Assembly: GCA_964468205.1 (NCBI GenBank)
Contig: CAYXVG010000028.1
Coordinates: forward strand, 21,101 to 85,100
DNA length: 64,000 nucleotides
Reading direction: 5' to 3'
From: CAWELS01 sp964468205
Lineage (GTDB): Bacteria; Acidobacteriota; Terriglobia; Bryobacterales; Bryobacteraceae
The notes beneath the pieces are model-generated. The model was given only the letters and a program-made list of their open reading frames with translations. It was not told the DNA's origin and searched no databases. Of this stretch, positions 46,082 to 55,184 are shown piece after piece (the stretch's first letter is position 1; every line of letters starts with the position of its first letter). The position numbers and the translations under genes were made by a program.

Positions 46082-46972
46082 ATGTCCGCCCCAGAGATGC
46101 GCCCTTTCACGGTGGGCCTCATTCAGATGGCCTGTTCACCGGACCCCATGGAGAACCTCGAAAAGGCGATTTGGCGCATCCGGGAGGCGGCGGGCGACGG
46201 AGCGCAGATCATCTGCCTCCAGGAGTTGTTTCGCTCCCAATACTTCTGCCGTGTGGAAGACCCGGATCTCTTTAATCTCGCCGAAACCGTGCCGGGGCCC
46301 ACAACCGAGGCCCTCTCGGCGGTGGCCGCCGAACTCGAGGTTGTTCTCATCGCATCCCTGTTTGAAAGGAGAGCAGCGGGCCTCTACCATAACACCGCCG
46401 CGGTGATTGACGCCAGCGGCTCGCTGGCCGGCATCTACCGCAAGATGCACATTCCAGACGATCCGCTTTACTACGAGAAATTCTACTTCACCCCGGGTGA
46501 CCTCGGGTACCGCAACTTCGACACGCGCCGCGGACGCGTTGGAGTCCTCGTATGCTGGGATCAGTGGTACCCCGAGCCGGCTCGCCTCACCGCTCTCCAG
46601 GGGGCGAACATCCTCTTCTACCCCACCGCCATCGGCTGGCACCCCGCGGAGAAGGAACGCTACGGCGAGAGCCAGCGCGAGGCGTGGCGCACCGTGCAGC
46701 GCGGCCACGCGATCGCGAACGGAGTCTACGTGGCGGCCGTCAACCGGACCGGCTTCGAGGGTGACGGCGAAAACGGGCTCGAGTTCTGGGGCTCGTCGTT
46801 CGTAAGCGGTCCGTTCGGGGAAATGTTAGCCGAGGCCGCCACGGAGAAGGAGGAGACACTCATCGTCGAGTGCGATCCGCGCCGCATCGAGGAGGTCCGC
46901 CGGAATTGGCCTTTCCTTCGGGATCGCCGCGTGGACGCCTACGCCGGCATTGACCAGCGGTGGCTGGGATGA
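46082..46972 (+). CDS. aguB: N-carbamoylputrescine amidase
   Basis: A 296-residue nitrilase-superfamily amidase. The triad is Glu48 (CLQELF), Lys121 (YRKMHIPDDP) and Cys158 (VLVCWDQWYPE). KMHIPDDPLYYEKFYFTPGD and the GWHPAEKERYGESQREAW insertion are typical of AguB. It turns N-carbamoylputrescine into putrescine, the last step after agmatine deiminase, which is encoded directly downstream with a 4-base overlap. Confidence 0.92.
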   Translation: MSAPEMRPFTVGLIQMACSPDPMENLEKAIWRIREAAGDGAQIICLQELFRSQYFCRVEDPDLFNLAETVPGPTTEALSAVAAELEVVLIASLFERRAAGLYHNTAAVIDASGSLAGIYRKMHIPDDPLYYEKFYFTPGDLGYRNFDTRRGRVGVLVCWDQWYPEPARLTALQGANILFYPTAIGWHPAEKERYGESQREAWRTVQRGHAIANGVYVAAVNRTGFEGDGENGLEFWGSSFVSGPFGEMLAEAATEKEETLIVECDPRRIEEVRRNWPFLRDRRVDAYAGIDQRWLG

Positions 46973-47970
46973 ACGGTGTCCGTTTCCCGGCCGAGTGGGA
47001 GCCGCACGAGGCGACCTGGATCGGCTGGCCCCACGAACGCACGGACTGGCCGGGCAAGTTCGCTCCCATCCGCTGGGTCTACGCCGAGATTGTCCGGTGT
47101 CTGGAACCGCGCGAGCGCGTCCGAATTCTGGTCGAAAACACCGATCACCGCGAGTACGCCCGGCGAACCCTGGAACGGTCGCACGTTCCGCTCGGCAACG
47201 TCGAGTTCCACGTTTATTCCACCAACCGCGGTTGGCTGCGTGACGCCGGCCCCCTGTTCGTAAAAGACCGCGCCGGCGCCGTCAGCATCACCAACTGGAA
47301 GTTCAACGGCTGGGCTAAGTACGCTAACTGGCAGAAGGATGACGGCATCCCCGATTACATCTCACGGCAATTAAAGGTCCCGCAGGTCAAAATCGGCCGC
47401 GTCCTCGAAGGTGGCTCCATCGACACGAACGGGCGCGGCGTGGCGCTCACCACCGAGGAATGTCTCCTGAGCCCGGTGCAGGCGCGCAATCCCGGCCTCG
47501 ACAGGGCCGGCGTCGAGGACATGCTCTCGCAATACCTGGGAATCAACCAAGTGCTGTGGCTGAACCGCGGAATCGTTGGCGACGACACCCACGGCCATGT
47601 CGACGACATCGCGCGTTTCGCCGGCCCCGCCACAATCGCCGCCGCCCACGAGCCGGACCCCGCCGATCCGAACCACGAACCCCTCCGCGAAAACCTGGCC
47701 CGTCTGCGGCAGCTGGCATACCGCATAGTCAAGCTCCCGATGCCCGCCCCCGTCTACTTCGCGGGCCAGCGCCTTCCGGCGAGCTACGCGAACTTCTATA
47801 TCGCAAATGGAGCTGTGCTGGTCCCCGTATTCAACGATCCGAACGACCGCTCCGCCTGCAACGCCCTGGGCCGTTGCTTTCCCGGCCGTGACGTGATTCC
47901 GATCTACTGCCGGGACCTCGTGCTTGGCCTCGGCGCGCTCCACTGCCTCACCCAGCAGCAACCTGCCTGA
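46969..47970 (+). CDS. aguA: Agmatine deiminase
   Basis: From the ATG at 46969 (ATGA overlap with aguB), 333 residues of the guanidine-modifying superfamily. Motifs: RFPAEWEPHEATWIGWPHE, NRGWLRDAGPLFV, VLEGGSIDTNGRGVALTTEE, the His in DDTHGHVDDIARF, and the catalytic Cys326 in GALHCLTQQQPA. It hydrolyses agmatine to N-carbamoylputrescine. No arginine decarboxylase is in the window. Confidence 0.92.
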   Translation: MNGVRFPAEWEPHEATWIGWPHERTDWPGKFAPIRWVYAEIVRCLEPRERVRILVENTDHREYARRTLERSHVPLGNVEFHVYSTNRGWLRDAGPLFVKDRAGAVSITNWKFNGWAKYANWQKDDGIPDYISRQLKVPQVKIGRVLEGGSIDTNGRGVALTTEECLLSPVQARNPGLDRAGVEDMLSQYLGINQVLWLNRGIVGDDTHGHVDDIARFAGPATIAAAHEPDPADPNHEPLRENLARLRQLAYRIVKLPMPAPVYFAGQRLPASYANFYIANGAVLVPVFNDPNDRSACNALGRCFPGRDVIPIYCRDLVLGLGALHCLTQQQPA

Positions 47971-47993
47971 CCAGGTGAATACAATGCAAATTG

Positions 47994-48752
47994 ATGAAGC
48001 AGGCGACGGTTCGCTTCTACGCCGAGTTGAACGACTTTCTTCCGCCTGAGCGCCGGGCGCGGCCGGTGGACTACAGCTTTCACACTGCTCCCTCGGTGAA
48101 AGACATGATTGAAAGCTGCGGCGTACCGCACACCGAAGTCGACTTGGTGCTCGTAAACGGACAGCCGGTGGATTTCGGTCACCGCGTCAATGCCGGCGAC
48201 CGGGTGAGCGTCTACCCGATGTTCGAGGCGATCGATATCGGCCCGGTTACCAAGGTGCGGCCGGAGCCGCTGCGCGAGCCCCGCTTCGTTTTGGACACCC
48301 ATCTCGGCAAGCTGGCCTCTTACCTGCGGATGTGCGGATTCGACGCCGCCTGGGACCGCTCCGCCGGTGACGCCGAACTGGCGCGGATCTCGCGGGAACA
48401 ACGGCGGGTTCTGCTCACCCGGGATCGCGGCCTGCTGAAACGCCGCCTGGTGACGCACGGTCACTTTGTACGCGAGACCGATCCGCGCCGCCAGTTGATC
48501 GAAATCCTCCACCGCTTCGATCTGGCGCGGCTGGTCAACCCCCTCTCGCGCTGCATCGAGTGCAACGCCAGATTGCGGGGCGTGGAGCCGGACGCTGTCC
48601 GGGACCGCCTTCCGCCTCGAGTGCGCGAGTCTCAAAGGCGGTTCCAGCTCTGTCCCGGCTGCGGCCGCGTGTACTGGCAGGGATCACATCACGCGCGAAT
48701 GCTCCGGTTCGTCGCGTCAGCGTTGGAAGAGCAGCGCAAAACTCCAGGGTGA
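47994..48752 (+). CDS. Mut7-C RNase-domain protein with N-terminal ubiquitin-like domain
   Basis: About 252 residues from the ATG at 47994. The first 80 residues form the ubiquitin-like Mut7-C_ub domain (ATVRFYAELNDFLPPERRAR to GDRVSVYPMFEAI). The rest is a PIN-like Mut7-C domain: FVLDTHLGKLASYLRMCGFD, LLTRDRGLLKRR, and a zinc ribbon of CIEC and CPGC. Acidic residues in LDTHLGKLA and LTRDRGLL fit a nuclease site. Function in bacteria is unknown. It follows aguA by 23 bases and converges on ypdA. Confidence 0.85.
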   Translation: MKQATVRFYAELNDFLPPERRARPVDYSFHTAPSVKDMIESCGVPHTEVDLVLVNGQPVDFGHRVNAGDRVSVYPMFEAIDIGPVTKVRPEPLREPRFVLDTHLGKLASYLRMCGFDAAWDRSAGDAELARISREQRRVLLTRDRGLLKRRLVTHGHFVRETDPRRQLIEILHRFDLARLVNPLSRCIECNARLRGVEPDAVRDRLPPRVRESQRRFQLCPGCGRVYWQGSHHARMLRFVASALEEQRKTPG

Positions 48753-48808
48753 ATGCTACGCCTTCACAGCCGCGCACGGGCCTCTGCCACGGCTGGTCCC
48801 ATGACCAA

Positions 48809-49828
48809 TCAAGCGCCCGGCCCGCGAGCCTCCATACCCGCACCACGGAGTTCCTTCGCCAGAGCTTCGGCAATCTGCACTCCGTGAAAACGGCCGTTCT
48901 CAATGAAGATTTCGTTCGTCTGCATGCCCGCCACGAGCACCCCGGCGAGGTGAATGCCCTTGCGAGCGCTCTCGAGCGTCTCCGGATCGGTCTTCGGCCG
49001 CTGGGTCTCCTGGTCGAAACTGATGCCGTGCGACGCCAGAAATTCGATGTCTGGATGATACCCTGTCATCGCGAAAACGAAGTCGTTCGCGAGCGGAATA
49101 ACGTCATCCGGCGTCCGGACATCAATTTCCCTTTCGCGTATCTCCGTAATCTCGGATTTGAAGTACGCCTTCACCTCGCCATTCTTGATCCGGTTCTCGA
49201 TGTTCGGCCGAATCCAATATTTGATATTGTCCGAGAGCTTCTCCCGGCGGTGGATCATCGTCACCCGCGCCCCGGTCCAGTAAAGCTCGAGAGCCGCGAT
49301 GGCCGCCGAGTTCTTGCCTCCCACCACGGCCACATCCATGTCGTAATAGGGATGCGGTTCCTTGTAGTAATGGATCACCTTCGGCAAATCCTCGCCCGGC
49401 ACGTTGAGTCGGTTCGGCCGGTCATAGTACCCCGTGGCGAGGATCACCTTGCGGCAGCGGTAGCAATGGCGCTCGCCAAGCCGGTCCGTGGTCCGGATAG
49501 TGAAGGCGCTGTCCTCGCCCTCGATCGCGTCGACGTTCTCGTACTGGTGAATGTTCAGATTGTAGAGATCCGCCACGCGCCGGTAGTACTTCAGCGCCTC
49601 CGTGCGGCCCGGCTTCTCGTTAAGCGACGTCATCGGGATGTCGCCGATTTCGAGCAGCTCCGGAGTCGTGAAGAAGACCATATTGGTCGGGTAGTTATAG
49701 AGCGAATTGACCACGCAGCCCTTGTCGAACAGCGCTTCGCTCAACCCGCGCTTCTTCAGTTCGATGCCGCAGGCCAAACCGGTCGGGCCGGCGCCCACGA
49801 CCGCGACATCGAAATCGAAGTTGCTCAC
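48809..49828 (-). CDS. ypdA: YpdA/Bdr-type FAD disulfide reductase (putative bacillithiol disulfide reductase)
   Basis: A 339-residue pyridine-nucleotide flavoprotein: FAD motif AVVGAGPTGLACGIEL, NAD(P)H motif VAVVGGKNSAAIAAL, and GIHLAGVLVAGMQTNEIFIENG. It has no CxxC, which separates it from thioredoxin reductase and is typical of YpdA, which recycles bacillithiol disulfide. Solibacter-like Acidobacteriota are thought to make bacillithiol, so this fits. GTG start overlapping the alaS stop (GTGA). Confidence 0.82.
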   Translation of the reverse strand: MSNFDFDVAVVGAGPTGLACGIELKKRGLSEALFDKGCVVNSLYNYPTNMVFFTTPELLEIGDIPMTSLNEKPGRTEALKYYRRVADLYNLNIHQYENVDAIEGEDSAFTIRTTDRLGERHCYRCRKVILATGYYDRPNRLNVPGEDLPKVIHYYKEPHPYYDMDVAVVGGKNSAAIAALELYWTGARVTMIHRREKLSDNIKYWIRPNIENRIKNGEVKAYFKSEITEIREREIDVRTPDDVIPLANDFVFAMTGYHPDIEFLASHGISFDQETQRPKTDPETLESARKGIHLAGVLVAGMQTNEIFIENGRFHGVQIAEALAKELRGAGMEARGPGA

Positions 49829-52467
49829 AACATCTCCTCCACCGTTTTATAGACGCCCTCGAGAGCCCCCGGGAGCGCATCCACATCCTTGCCGCCGCCT
49901 TCAGCCATGTCCGGGCGCCCGCCACCCCGCCCGCCCACGGTCTGCGCAACGGAGCCGAGCAGCTTGCCGGCGTGGACTTTCTTCGTCAGGTCTTTCGTCA
50001 CCGCGGTGAGCAGAGCAATGTTGCCGTTTTCGGCCGCTGCGAGCACGATGACGGCGGTTTTCCACTTGTTCCGCAGAGCATCGGCGAGCGAGCGCATCTG
50101 CGCGCGGTCCATGCCGTCGACGCGCCCTGCAAGCACCTTCACGCCGCCGATTTCGCGCGCCTGTGATTCGAGACCGCCGGCCTGCGACTGCGCCACCTTC
50201 GTCTTCAGGTTCTCGACCTCTTTCTCGAGCTCCCGCTGGTGCAACAGCATCCGCTCCACCTGCTCCATGAGTTCCGGCTCCGACGCCCGCAGCGCCTCGG
50301 AGACGCGCTCCAGTGCGCTCGACGCGTTCTGGAACCGTTCCAGTGCTCCGGCTCCGGTGATTGCCTCAATCCGTCGCACACCCGCCGAAATGGAGCCTTC
50401 GTAAACGATCTTGCAAATTCCGATATCGCCGGTGCGGGATACATGCGTGCCGCCGCAAAGCTCCTTGCTAAAGCCTGGCACGCTTACGACACGGACCTTG
50501 TCCGCATACTTCTCGCCGAACAGCGCCGTGGCGCCGGAGCTGACCGCCTCCTCGAGGTCCATCACCTCTGTTGCGACCGCTTTGTTCCTCAGAATCTGTT
50601 CGTTCATGAGCCGCTCGACTTCGGCGATCTCCTCGGGGTCCATCGCCGTGTAGTGCGTGAAATCGAAGCGCAACCGGCCGGCTTCCACCACGCTGCCGGC
50701 CTGCTTCACATGGTTACCAAGCACCTTGCGGAGCGCGGCGTGGAGCAGGTGCGTCGCCGTGTGGTTCCGCCGCGTGGAGTCCCGGCGGGTGTCATCCACC
50801 AACGCAGTGACGCTGTCACCCTTCCGGATTGGTTTCGCCACCCGCACTCTGTGAACCGAAAGCCCCGCCACCGGAGAACGGGTATCGAGCACCACAGCCA
50901 CCTTCTCCCCATCAGCGCCGAGCAGAACGCCGCGATCCCCCACCTGCCCGCCGGACTCCGCGTAAAACGGCGTCTGGTTCAATATCACTTCGGCCTCTTC
51001 GCCGGGAGCAACCTCATCAACCGCGGTCTCGTCCTTCACCAGCGCGGCGACCGATGCCCCGGCCTCGATCGCTTCGTAGCCGAGGAACTTCGTGCGGCCC
51101 TGCTCTTGTAGTTCCTGGTAAACCGCGGCGATCTTCGCCGCGCCGCCACCCTTCCATGAGGCGCGCGCCCGCTTGCGCTGTTCCTCCATCGCCTCGTTGT
51201 ATCCCTCGGTATCGATCGAAAGCCCGACCTCGCGCGCCATCTCCTCCTGCTCATCGAGCGCCAGCCCATAGGTGTCGTAAAGCTTGAAGGCGGCGGTTCC
51301 GGGCAGCACTCCATCCACGGCCTTCTTTGCCTCGTCGTGGAACACACGCTCGGCCACTTGGAAGGTGGAAGCGTAGCGGTGCTCCTCCTCCTTAACGATT
51401 CGCGCCACACGCTGCACGCCATCGAGCAGTTCCGGGTAAGCCGGCTTCATCAGTTCGGCTACGAAACCCGTCAATTTGTAGAGAAACGGATCTTCCGTGC
51501 CCGTGCGCCGGGCGAAGCGCATCGCACGGCGCATGATCTTGCGCAGAACATAGCCTCGGCCGTCGTTGGCGGGCACAACGCCGTCATGAATCAGGAAGGC
51601 TGCCGCGCGGGCATGATCGGCGCAGACGCGGAGCGCCGCGTCGGACTTCGGGCTCGCCCCCAGTTCCACCCGCAGCATGCTGCCCGCCTCTTTGACAATC
51701 GGCAGGATCAGGTCGCACTCGTAGTTCGAAAGCTTTCCCTGAAGAATGGCGGCGACGCGCTCGAGCCCCATGCCGGTATCGATGGACGGACGCGGCAGGG
51801 ACGTCATCTTCCCGTCGGCGTCGCGGTTGTACTGCATGAAGACGAGGTTCCAGATCTCGACGTACCGGCCGCCGGCGTCGCTCGGAAACTTCTCGTGCTC
51901 ATAGCCCGGCTCTCCCGTGCCTTCGCCAAGGTCAAAGTGAATCTCGGAGCAGGGACCGCACGGGCCGGTGTCGCCCATCTGCCAGAAATTGTCCTTCTCG
52001 TCGCAGCGGTAGATGCGGTCTTTCGGCAGGCCGGCGATCTTCCGCCACAGTTCCTCGGCCTCGTCGTCCTCACGGAAGACGGTCACATACAGGCGGTCCT
52101 TATCAAAACTCAGATCCTTGGTCACCAGATCCCAGGCAAATTCGATCGCCTCGGCTTTGAAATAGTCGCCGAAACTGAAGTTACCGAGCATCTCGAAGAA
52201 GGTGTGATGGCGGCGGGTATAGCCCACGTTCTCGAGATCATTGTGCTTACCGCCCGCCCGGACACACTTTTGCGACGAGGTCGCGCGAGAGTAGTCGCGT
52301 TTCTCCAGCCCCAGGAAGACGTCCTTGAACTGATTCATGCCCGCATTGGCAAACAGAAGCGTCGGATCGTTTAACGGAACCAGGGAGGAGCTGGCAACCT
52401 TCCTGTGACCTCTATCTTCAAAGAAATCAAGGAACTTCTGGCGTATCTCGTGACCTGTCACATTCAC
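49825..52467 (-). CDS. alaS: Alanyl-tRNA synthetase
   Basis: An 880-residue class II synthetase from the GTG at 52467 (MNVTGHEIRQKFLDFFEDRG). A GTG six bases later is equally possible, and longer frames would run into the divergent gene. Motifs: RRHHTFFEMLGNFSFGDYFK, the class II core DTGMGLERVAAILQGK, editing-domain zinc ligands HTATHLLHAAL and CGGTHVSRTGDIG, and the C-terminal DHHA1 glycine-rich end VGGRGGGRPDMAEGGG. Complete and of standard length. It is followed by ypdA with a 4-base overlap. Confidence 0.96.
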   Translation of the reverse strand: MNVTGHEIRQKFLDFFEDRGHRKVASSSLVPLNDPTLLFANAGMNQFKDVFLGLEKRDYSRATSSQKCVRAGGKHNDLENVGYTRRHHTFFEMLGNFSFGDYFKAEAIEFAWDLVTKDLSFDKDRLYVTVFREDDEAEELWRKIAGLPKDRIYRCDEKDNFWQMGDTGPCGPCSEIHFDLGEGTGEPGYEHEKFPSDAGGRYVEIWNLVFMQYNRDADGKMTSLPRPSIDTGMGLERVAAILQGKLSNYECDLILPIVKEAGSMLRVELGASPKSDAALRVCADHARAAAFLIHDGVVPANDGRGYVLRKIMRRAMRFARRTGTEDPFLYKLTGFVAELMKPAYPELLDGVQRVARIVKEEEHRYASTFQVAERVFHDEAKKAVDGVLPGTAAFKLYDTYGLALDEQEEMAREVGLSIDTEGYNEAMEEQRKRARASWKGGGAAKIAAVYQELQEQGRTKFLGYEAIEAGASVAALVKDETAVDEVAPGEEAEVILNQTPFYAESGGQVGDRGVLLGADGEKVAVVLDTRSPVAGLSVHRVRVAKPIRKGDSVTALVDDTRRDSTRRNHTATHLLHAALRKVLGNHVKQAGSVVEAGRLRFDFTHYTAMDPEEIAEVERLMNEQILRNKAVATEVMDLEEAVSSGATALFGEKYADKVRVVSVPGFSKELCGGTHVSRTGDIGICKIVYEGSISAGVRRIEAITGAGALERFQNASSALERVSEALRASEPELMEQVERMLLHQRELEKEVENLKTKVAQSQAGGLESQAREIGGVKVLAGRVDGMDRAQMRSLADALRNKWKTAVIVLAAAENGNIALLTAVTKDLTKKVHAGKLLGSVAQTVGGRGGGRPDMAEGGGKDVDALPGALEGVYKTVEEML

Positions 52468-52555
52468 TATTGTGGCATAGTGGACCCGGCCCTCCCTTGC
52501 ACGGGACTGTGGCTCCATTGCAACCGGCGGAAGCGCCGGCGATAAGATAGATTCC

Positions 52556-53764
52556 ATGGTCAATGCCCAAGCCAAAGCCCGCCGCCGCTTCCTGAAATCC
52601 GCCGCCGGCGGCATCCTCATCATGAGCGCGAAGACCGCTCTCGGAAGCCAGGCAAACTCCGCGGTAGAAGTTGGCCTCATCGGCTGCGGAGGCCGCGGTA
52701 ACTGGATCGCGCCGTTCTTCCCGGAGTTCACCGGAGCCCGGGTCGTCGCTGCCGCCGACGTCATCAAGGCGCACCTCGACGCCACCACCGAAAAGCTCGG
52801 GGTCGCCTCCGGCCGCGCCTACTACGGTCCCGAGGCCTACAAGGAGCTGGCGAACTCCGATCTCGACGCCGTCGTCATCGAAACCCCAACCTATTTCCAT
52901 CCCGAACAGGCCCGGGCCGCCGTGGAAGCCGGCAAGCACGTCTTCTGCGCCAAGCCCGTCGCGGTGGATGTGCCCGGCTGCAAGAGCATCCTCGGCAGCG
53001 CGAAGATCGCCGAAAACCGGAACAACAGCTTCTGGATCGACTTCCAGACGCGCGCCATGCCCTATTACCAGGAAGCCGCACGCCGCGTCCATCGCGGGGA
53101 TATCGGAAAGCCCACCCTTGCGCAGGTCTATTACCACGCTAACCGGCCTTCGAAGGACAAGTCGCAGCCCGGCATGGACCCCGGCCAGGCGCGCCTCCTC
53201 AACTTCTACCTCGACCGCGCCCTCGGCGGCGACATTATCGTCGAGCAGAACATCCACGTCATCGACGTCGCCAATTGGCTGCTTGACGGCCATCCGGTGA
53301 AAGCCTTTGGAACCGGCGGACGCAGCGACTGGTCCGGCACCGACTACGACGCAGGCGACGCCTGGGACCACTTCCTCGTCACCTACTGGTACAAGGACGG
53401 CGTCCACGCCGATTTCAACTCCCACCAACTCACACGCGCCAACGCCGACCTCTGCGTCCGCGCCTTCGGCCAGAAAGGCTGCGCGGACACCCACTACTTC
53501 GGCCACGTGCGCATTCTGGGTGAAAACGAGTGGCTCGGCACGGAAAAAGGCGACACCTTCCGGCAAGGGGCCATCAACAACATCAAAGACTTCGTGACGA
53601 GCATCCGCGATGGCCGGCCCATCAACAATGCCGAAGAGTCCGTCCGCAGCAACCTTACCGCCATACTCGGCCGCGAGGCCGCCTACAAGGGCGAGGAGAT
53701 CACCTGGGAGCAGTTGCTTAAATCCGAAGACCACTTCGAGGTTGATCTGAAACTTCGCTGGTAA
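52556..53764 (+). CDS. Gfo/Idh/MocA-family oxidoreductase, Tat-exported
   Basis: A 402-residue protein with a Tat-like N-terminus (KARRRFLKSAAGGILIMSAK). The Rossmann motif is VEVGLIGCGGRGNWI. The usual Glu-Lys-Pro is Ala-Lys-Pro here (HVFCAKPVAVD), so the catalytic Lys is kept. The C-terminal domain has GGDIIVEQNIHVIDVANWLL, with the expected His/Asp. Substrate is unknown. It is divergent from alaS, 88 bases between starts. Confidence 0.86.
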   Translation: MVNAQAKARRRFLKSAAGGILIMSAKTALGSQANSAVEVGLIGCGGRGNWIAPFFPEFTGARVVAAADVIKAHLDATTEKLGVASGRAYYGPEAYKELANSDLDAVVIETPTYFHPEQARAAVEAGKHVFCAKPVAVDVPGCKSILGSAKIAENRNNSFWIDFQTRAMPYYQEAARRVHRGDIGKPTLAQVYYHANRPSKDKSQPGMDPGQARLLNFYLDRALGGDIIVEQNIHVIDVANWLLDGHPVKAFGTGGRSDWSGTDYDAGDAWDHFLVTYWYKDGVHADFNSHQLTRANADLCVRAFGQKGCADTHYFGHVRILGENEWLGTEKGDTFRQGAINNIKDFVTSIRDGRPINNAEESVRSNLTAILGREAAYKGEEITWEQLLKSEDHFEVDLKLRW

Positions 53765-53782
53765 CGCACCGTCTATCAGTTC

Positions 53783-54622
53783 ATGTGGAGGATATCCGCG
53801 CTTCTACTCCTGTCGTTTGTCGGCGCGGCGCTGTGCCGCGCGGAAGACCGGGCGCTCGAAATCATCCTGCGATCCTTCGAGGCCGATGAGGCCAACGAAA
53901 GGATCGCCCGCTACTACACCTTCCACGAGCGCATCGAAGAGAAGATCCTCAAAAAGAACGGCGACGTCCGGCGCTCGAAATCGAAAACCTATGACGTGAC
54001 GCTGCTCGACGGCTCGGAATACCGCCGCCTGATCGCCAAGAACGGACAGCCTCTCAGCGAAGAGGACGCGGCCAAGGAGGAGAAGAAGCTGCGGAAGAAC
54101 TTGGCGAAGATGAGGTCCGCGGCTCCCAAGGAGCGGGAGAAGAGACTCCGCAAGATCGAGGAAGACCGCGAGGAAAAGCGGCGCTTCATCGAAGAGATCA
54201 CACGGGCTTACGATTTCACGATCAAGGGAGAAGATGATCTCAACGGCATCCGAGCATGGATCATCCATGCCGAACCCCGGCCGGACTACGAGCCCTCCTT
54301 CGGCAAGGCGCGCGTCCTCAAGAAGCTCCGCGGCGACCTCTGGGTCTCGAAGACCGGCTACGGCTGGATGCAGGCCGACATCGACACCATCGAAGATTTC
54401 AACTGGGGCCTCTTCCTGCTCAAGTTCAAGAGGGGCGCGAAGATTCAGTTCACCCAGCGGTGGGTGAACGACGAGGTCTGGCTGATCGACAACTGGCACG
54501 TCGAGATGCGCGCCCGCGCTGGCCTCGTGGTCGGCTTCAACGGCGAATTCGACGGCTCCTACAGCAATTTCCGGAAGTTCAGCACGGAGTCGACCGTCAC
54601 CTTCGGCGACCCGATAGAGTAG
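53783..54622 (+). CDS. Exported protein of unknown function with a charged coiled-coil centre
   Basis: A 279-residue protein with a signal peptide (MWRISALLLLSFVGAALCRA). Residues about 90-135 are highly charged (KEEKKLRKNLAKMR, then KEREKRLRKIEEDREEKRR) and likely a coiled coil. The rest is beta-rich (WIIHAEPRPDYEPSFG, GDLWVSKTGYGWMQADI) and faintly recalls LolA-like or outer-membrane lipoprotein-sorting folds common in Acidobacteriota. I do not recognise a named family. It follows the Gfo/Idh gene by 18 bases. Confidence 0.7.
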   Translation: MWRISALLLLSFVGAALCRAEDRALEIILRSFEADEANERIARYYTFHERIEEKILKKNGDVRRSKSKTYDVTLLDGSEYRRLIAKNGQPLSEEDAAKEEKKLRKNLAKMRSAAPKEREKRLRKIEEDREEKRRFIEEITRAYDFTIKGEDDLNGIRAWIIHAEPRPDYEPSFGKARVLKKLRGDLWVSKTGYGWMQADIDTIEDFNWGLFLLKFKRGAKIQFTQRWVNDEVWLIDNWHVEMRARAGLVVGFNGEFDGSYSNFRKFSTESTVTFGDPIE

Positions 54623-54664
54623 AGTAGCGCACCCGGCGCCACGGAGGCATCACAATAGTCTGGA

Positions 54665-55141
54665 ATGTCAACTCTGAGTGCGCTCGCGTTGGTTGCCTTT
54701 GCCGCTACCGTTGCAGGCTGGGAATGGGCGCTCGTGACGCTGTGTGGCAGCGGGGTGGCCCTTGCCTCCGACCGCCGGTGGCAGGCGGTCGCCGGCGCCG
54801 GCGCGGTGAGCCTTATCTGGATCGCTCTGTTTGAGCTCACCGGAGACCGGCGTCTCTTCTTCCCGTTTTCCATGCAATACGCGGTGCAGGCGGCGTGCCT
54901 TCTGCGTGGCCGTGTCGCTTGCCCCTGGATCGCCGGAGGAGGTGCGTTGGTCGCCCTGTTCACGGCGATTCGCATCTGGCAGCAAGCCACCTTCCGTGTT
55001 CTGGCAGTGGAGTTGCTGATCGCCGCCGCCGTGTTAGGAATCGCGGCCCTCGCCTTCGCGCGCTCCGGCGGCGGAATACGGGCGCGAATTGCCGCGGGTG
55101 TGCTCGGTTCCATACTCGCCTTCGCCGGGCTCGTATTCTGA
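54665..55141 (+). CDS. Small integral membrane protein, unknown
   Basis: A 158-residue protein that is almost all hydrophobic. Four to five membrane helices can be drawn (ALALVAFAATVAGWEWALV, VAGAGAVSLIWIALFEL, WIAGGGALVALFTAI, LAVELLIAAAVLGIAALAFA, IAAGVLGSILAFAGLVF). No charged functional motif is seen and no family is recognised. It starts 42 bases after the coiled-coil protein and ends 43 bases before the third sulfatase. Confidence 0.6.
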   Translation: MSTLSALALVAFAATVAGWEWALVTLCGSGVALASDRRWQAVAGAGAVSLIWIALFELTGDRRLFFPFSMQYAVQAACLLRGRVACPWIAGGGALVALFTAIRIWQQATFRVLAVELLIAAAVLGIAALAFARSGGGIRARIAAGVLGSILAFAGLVF

Positions 55142-55184
55142 TTCCCGGACGCCGCTTCAGCTCCCGGAGTATAATGACTCCGCT

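Noticed and set aside
48560..49852. Plus-strand open frame of 430 codons
   Set aside because: It overlaps the Mut7-C gene end and lies antisense to ypdA; no recognisable domain.
52468..52788. N-terminal extension of alaS by 107 codons
   Set aside because: The added residues have no similarity to AlaS and would overlap the divergent oxidoreductase gene. The GTG at 52467 begins the conserved AlaS N-terminus.
52427..53734. Minus-strand open frame of about 435 codons
   Set aside because: It is antisense to the Gfo/Idh/MocA gene and is a composition-driven shadow.
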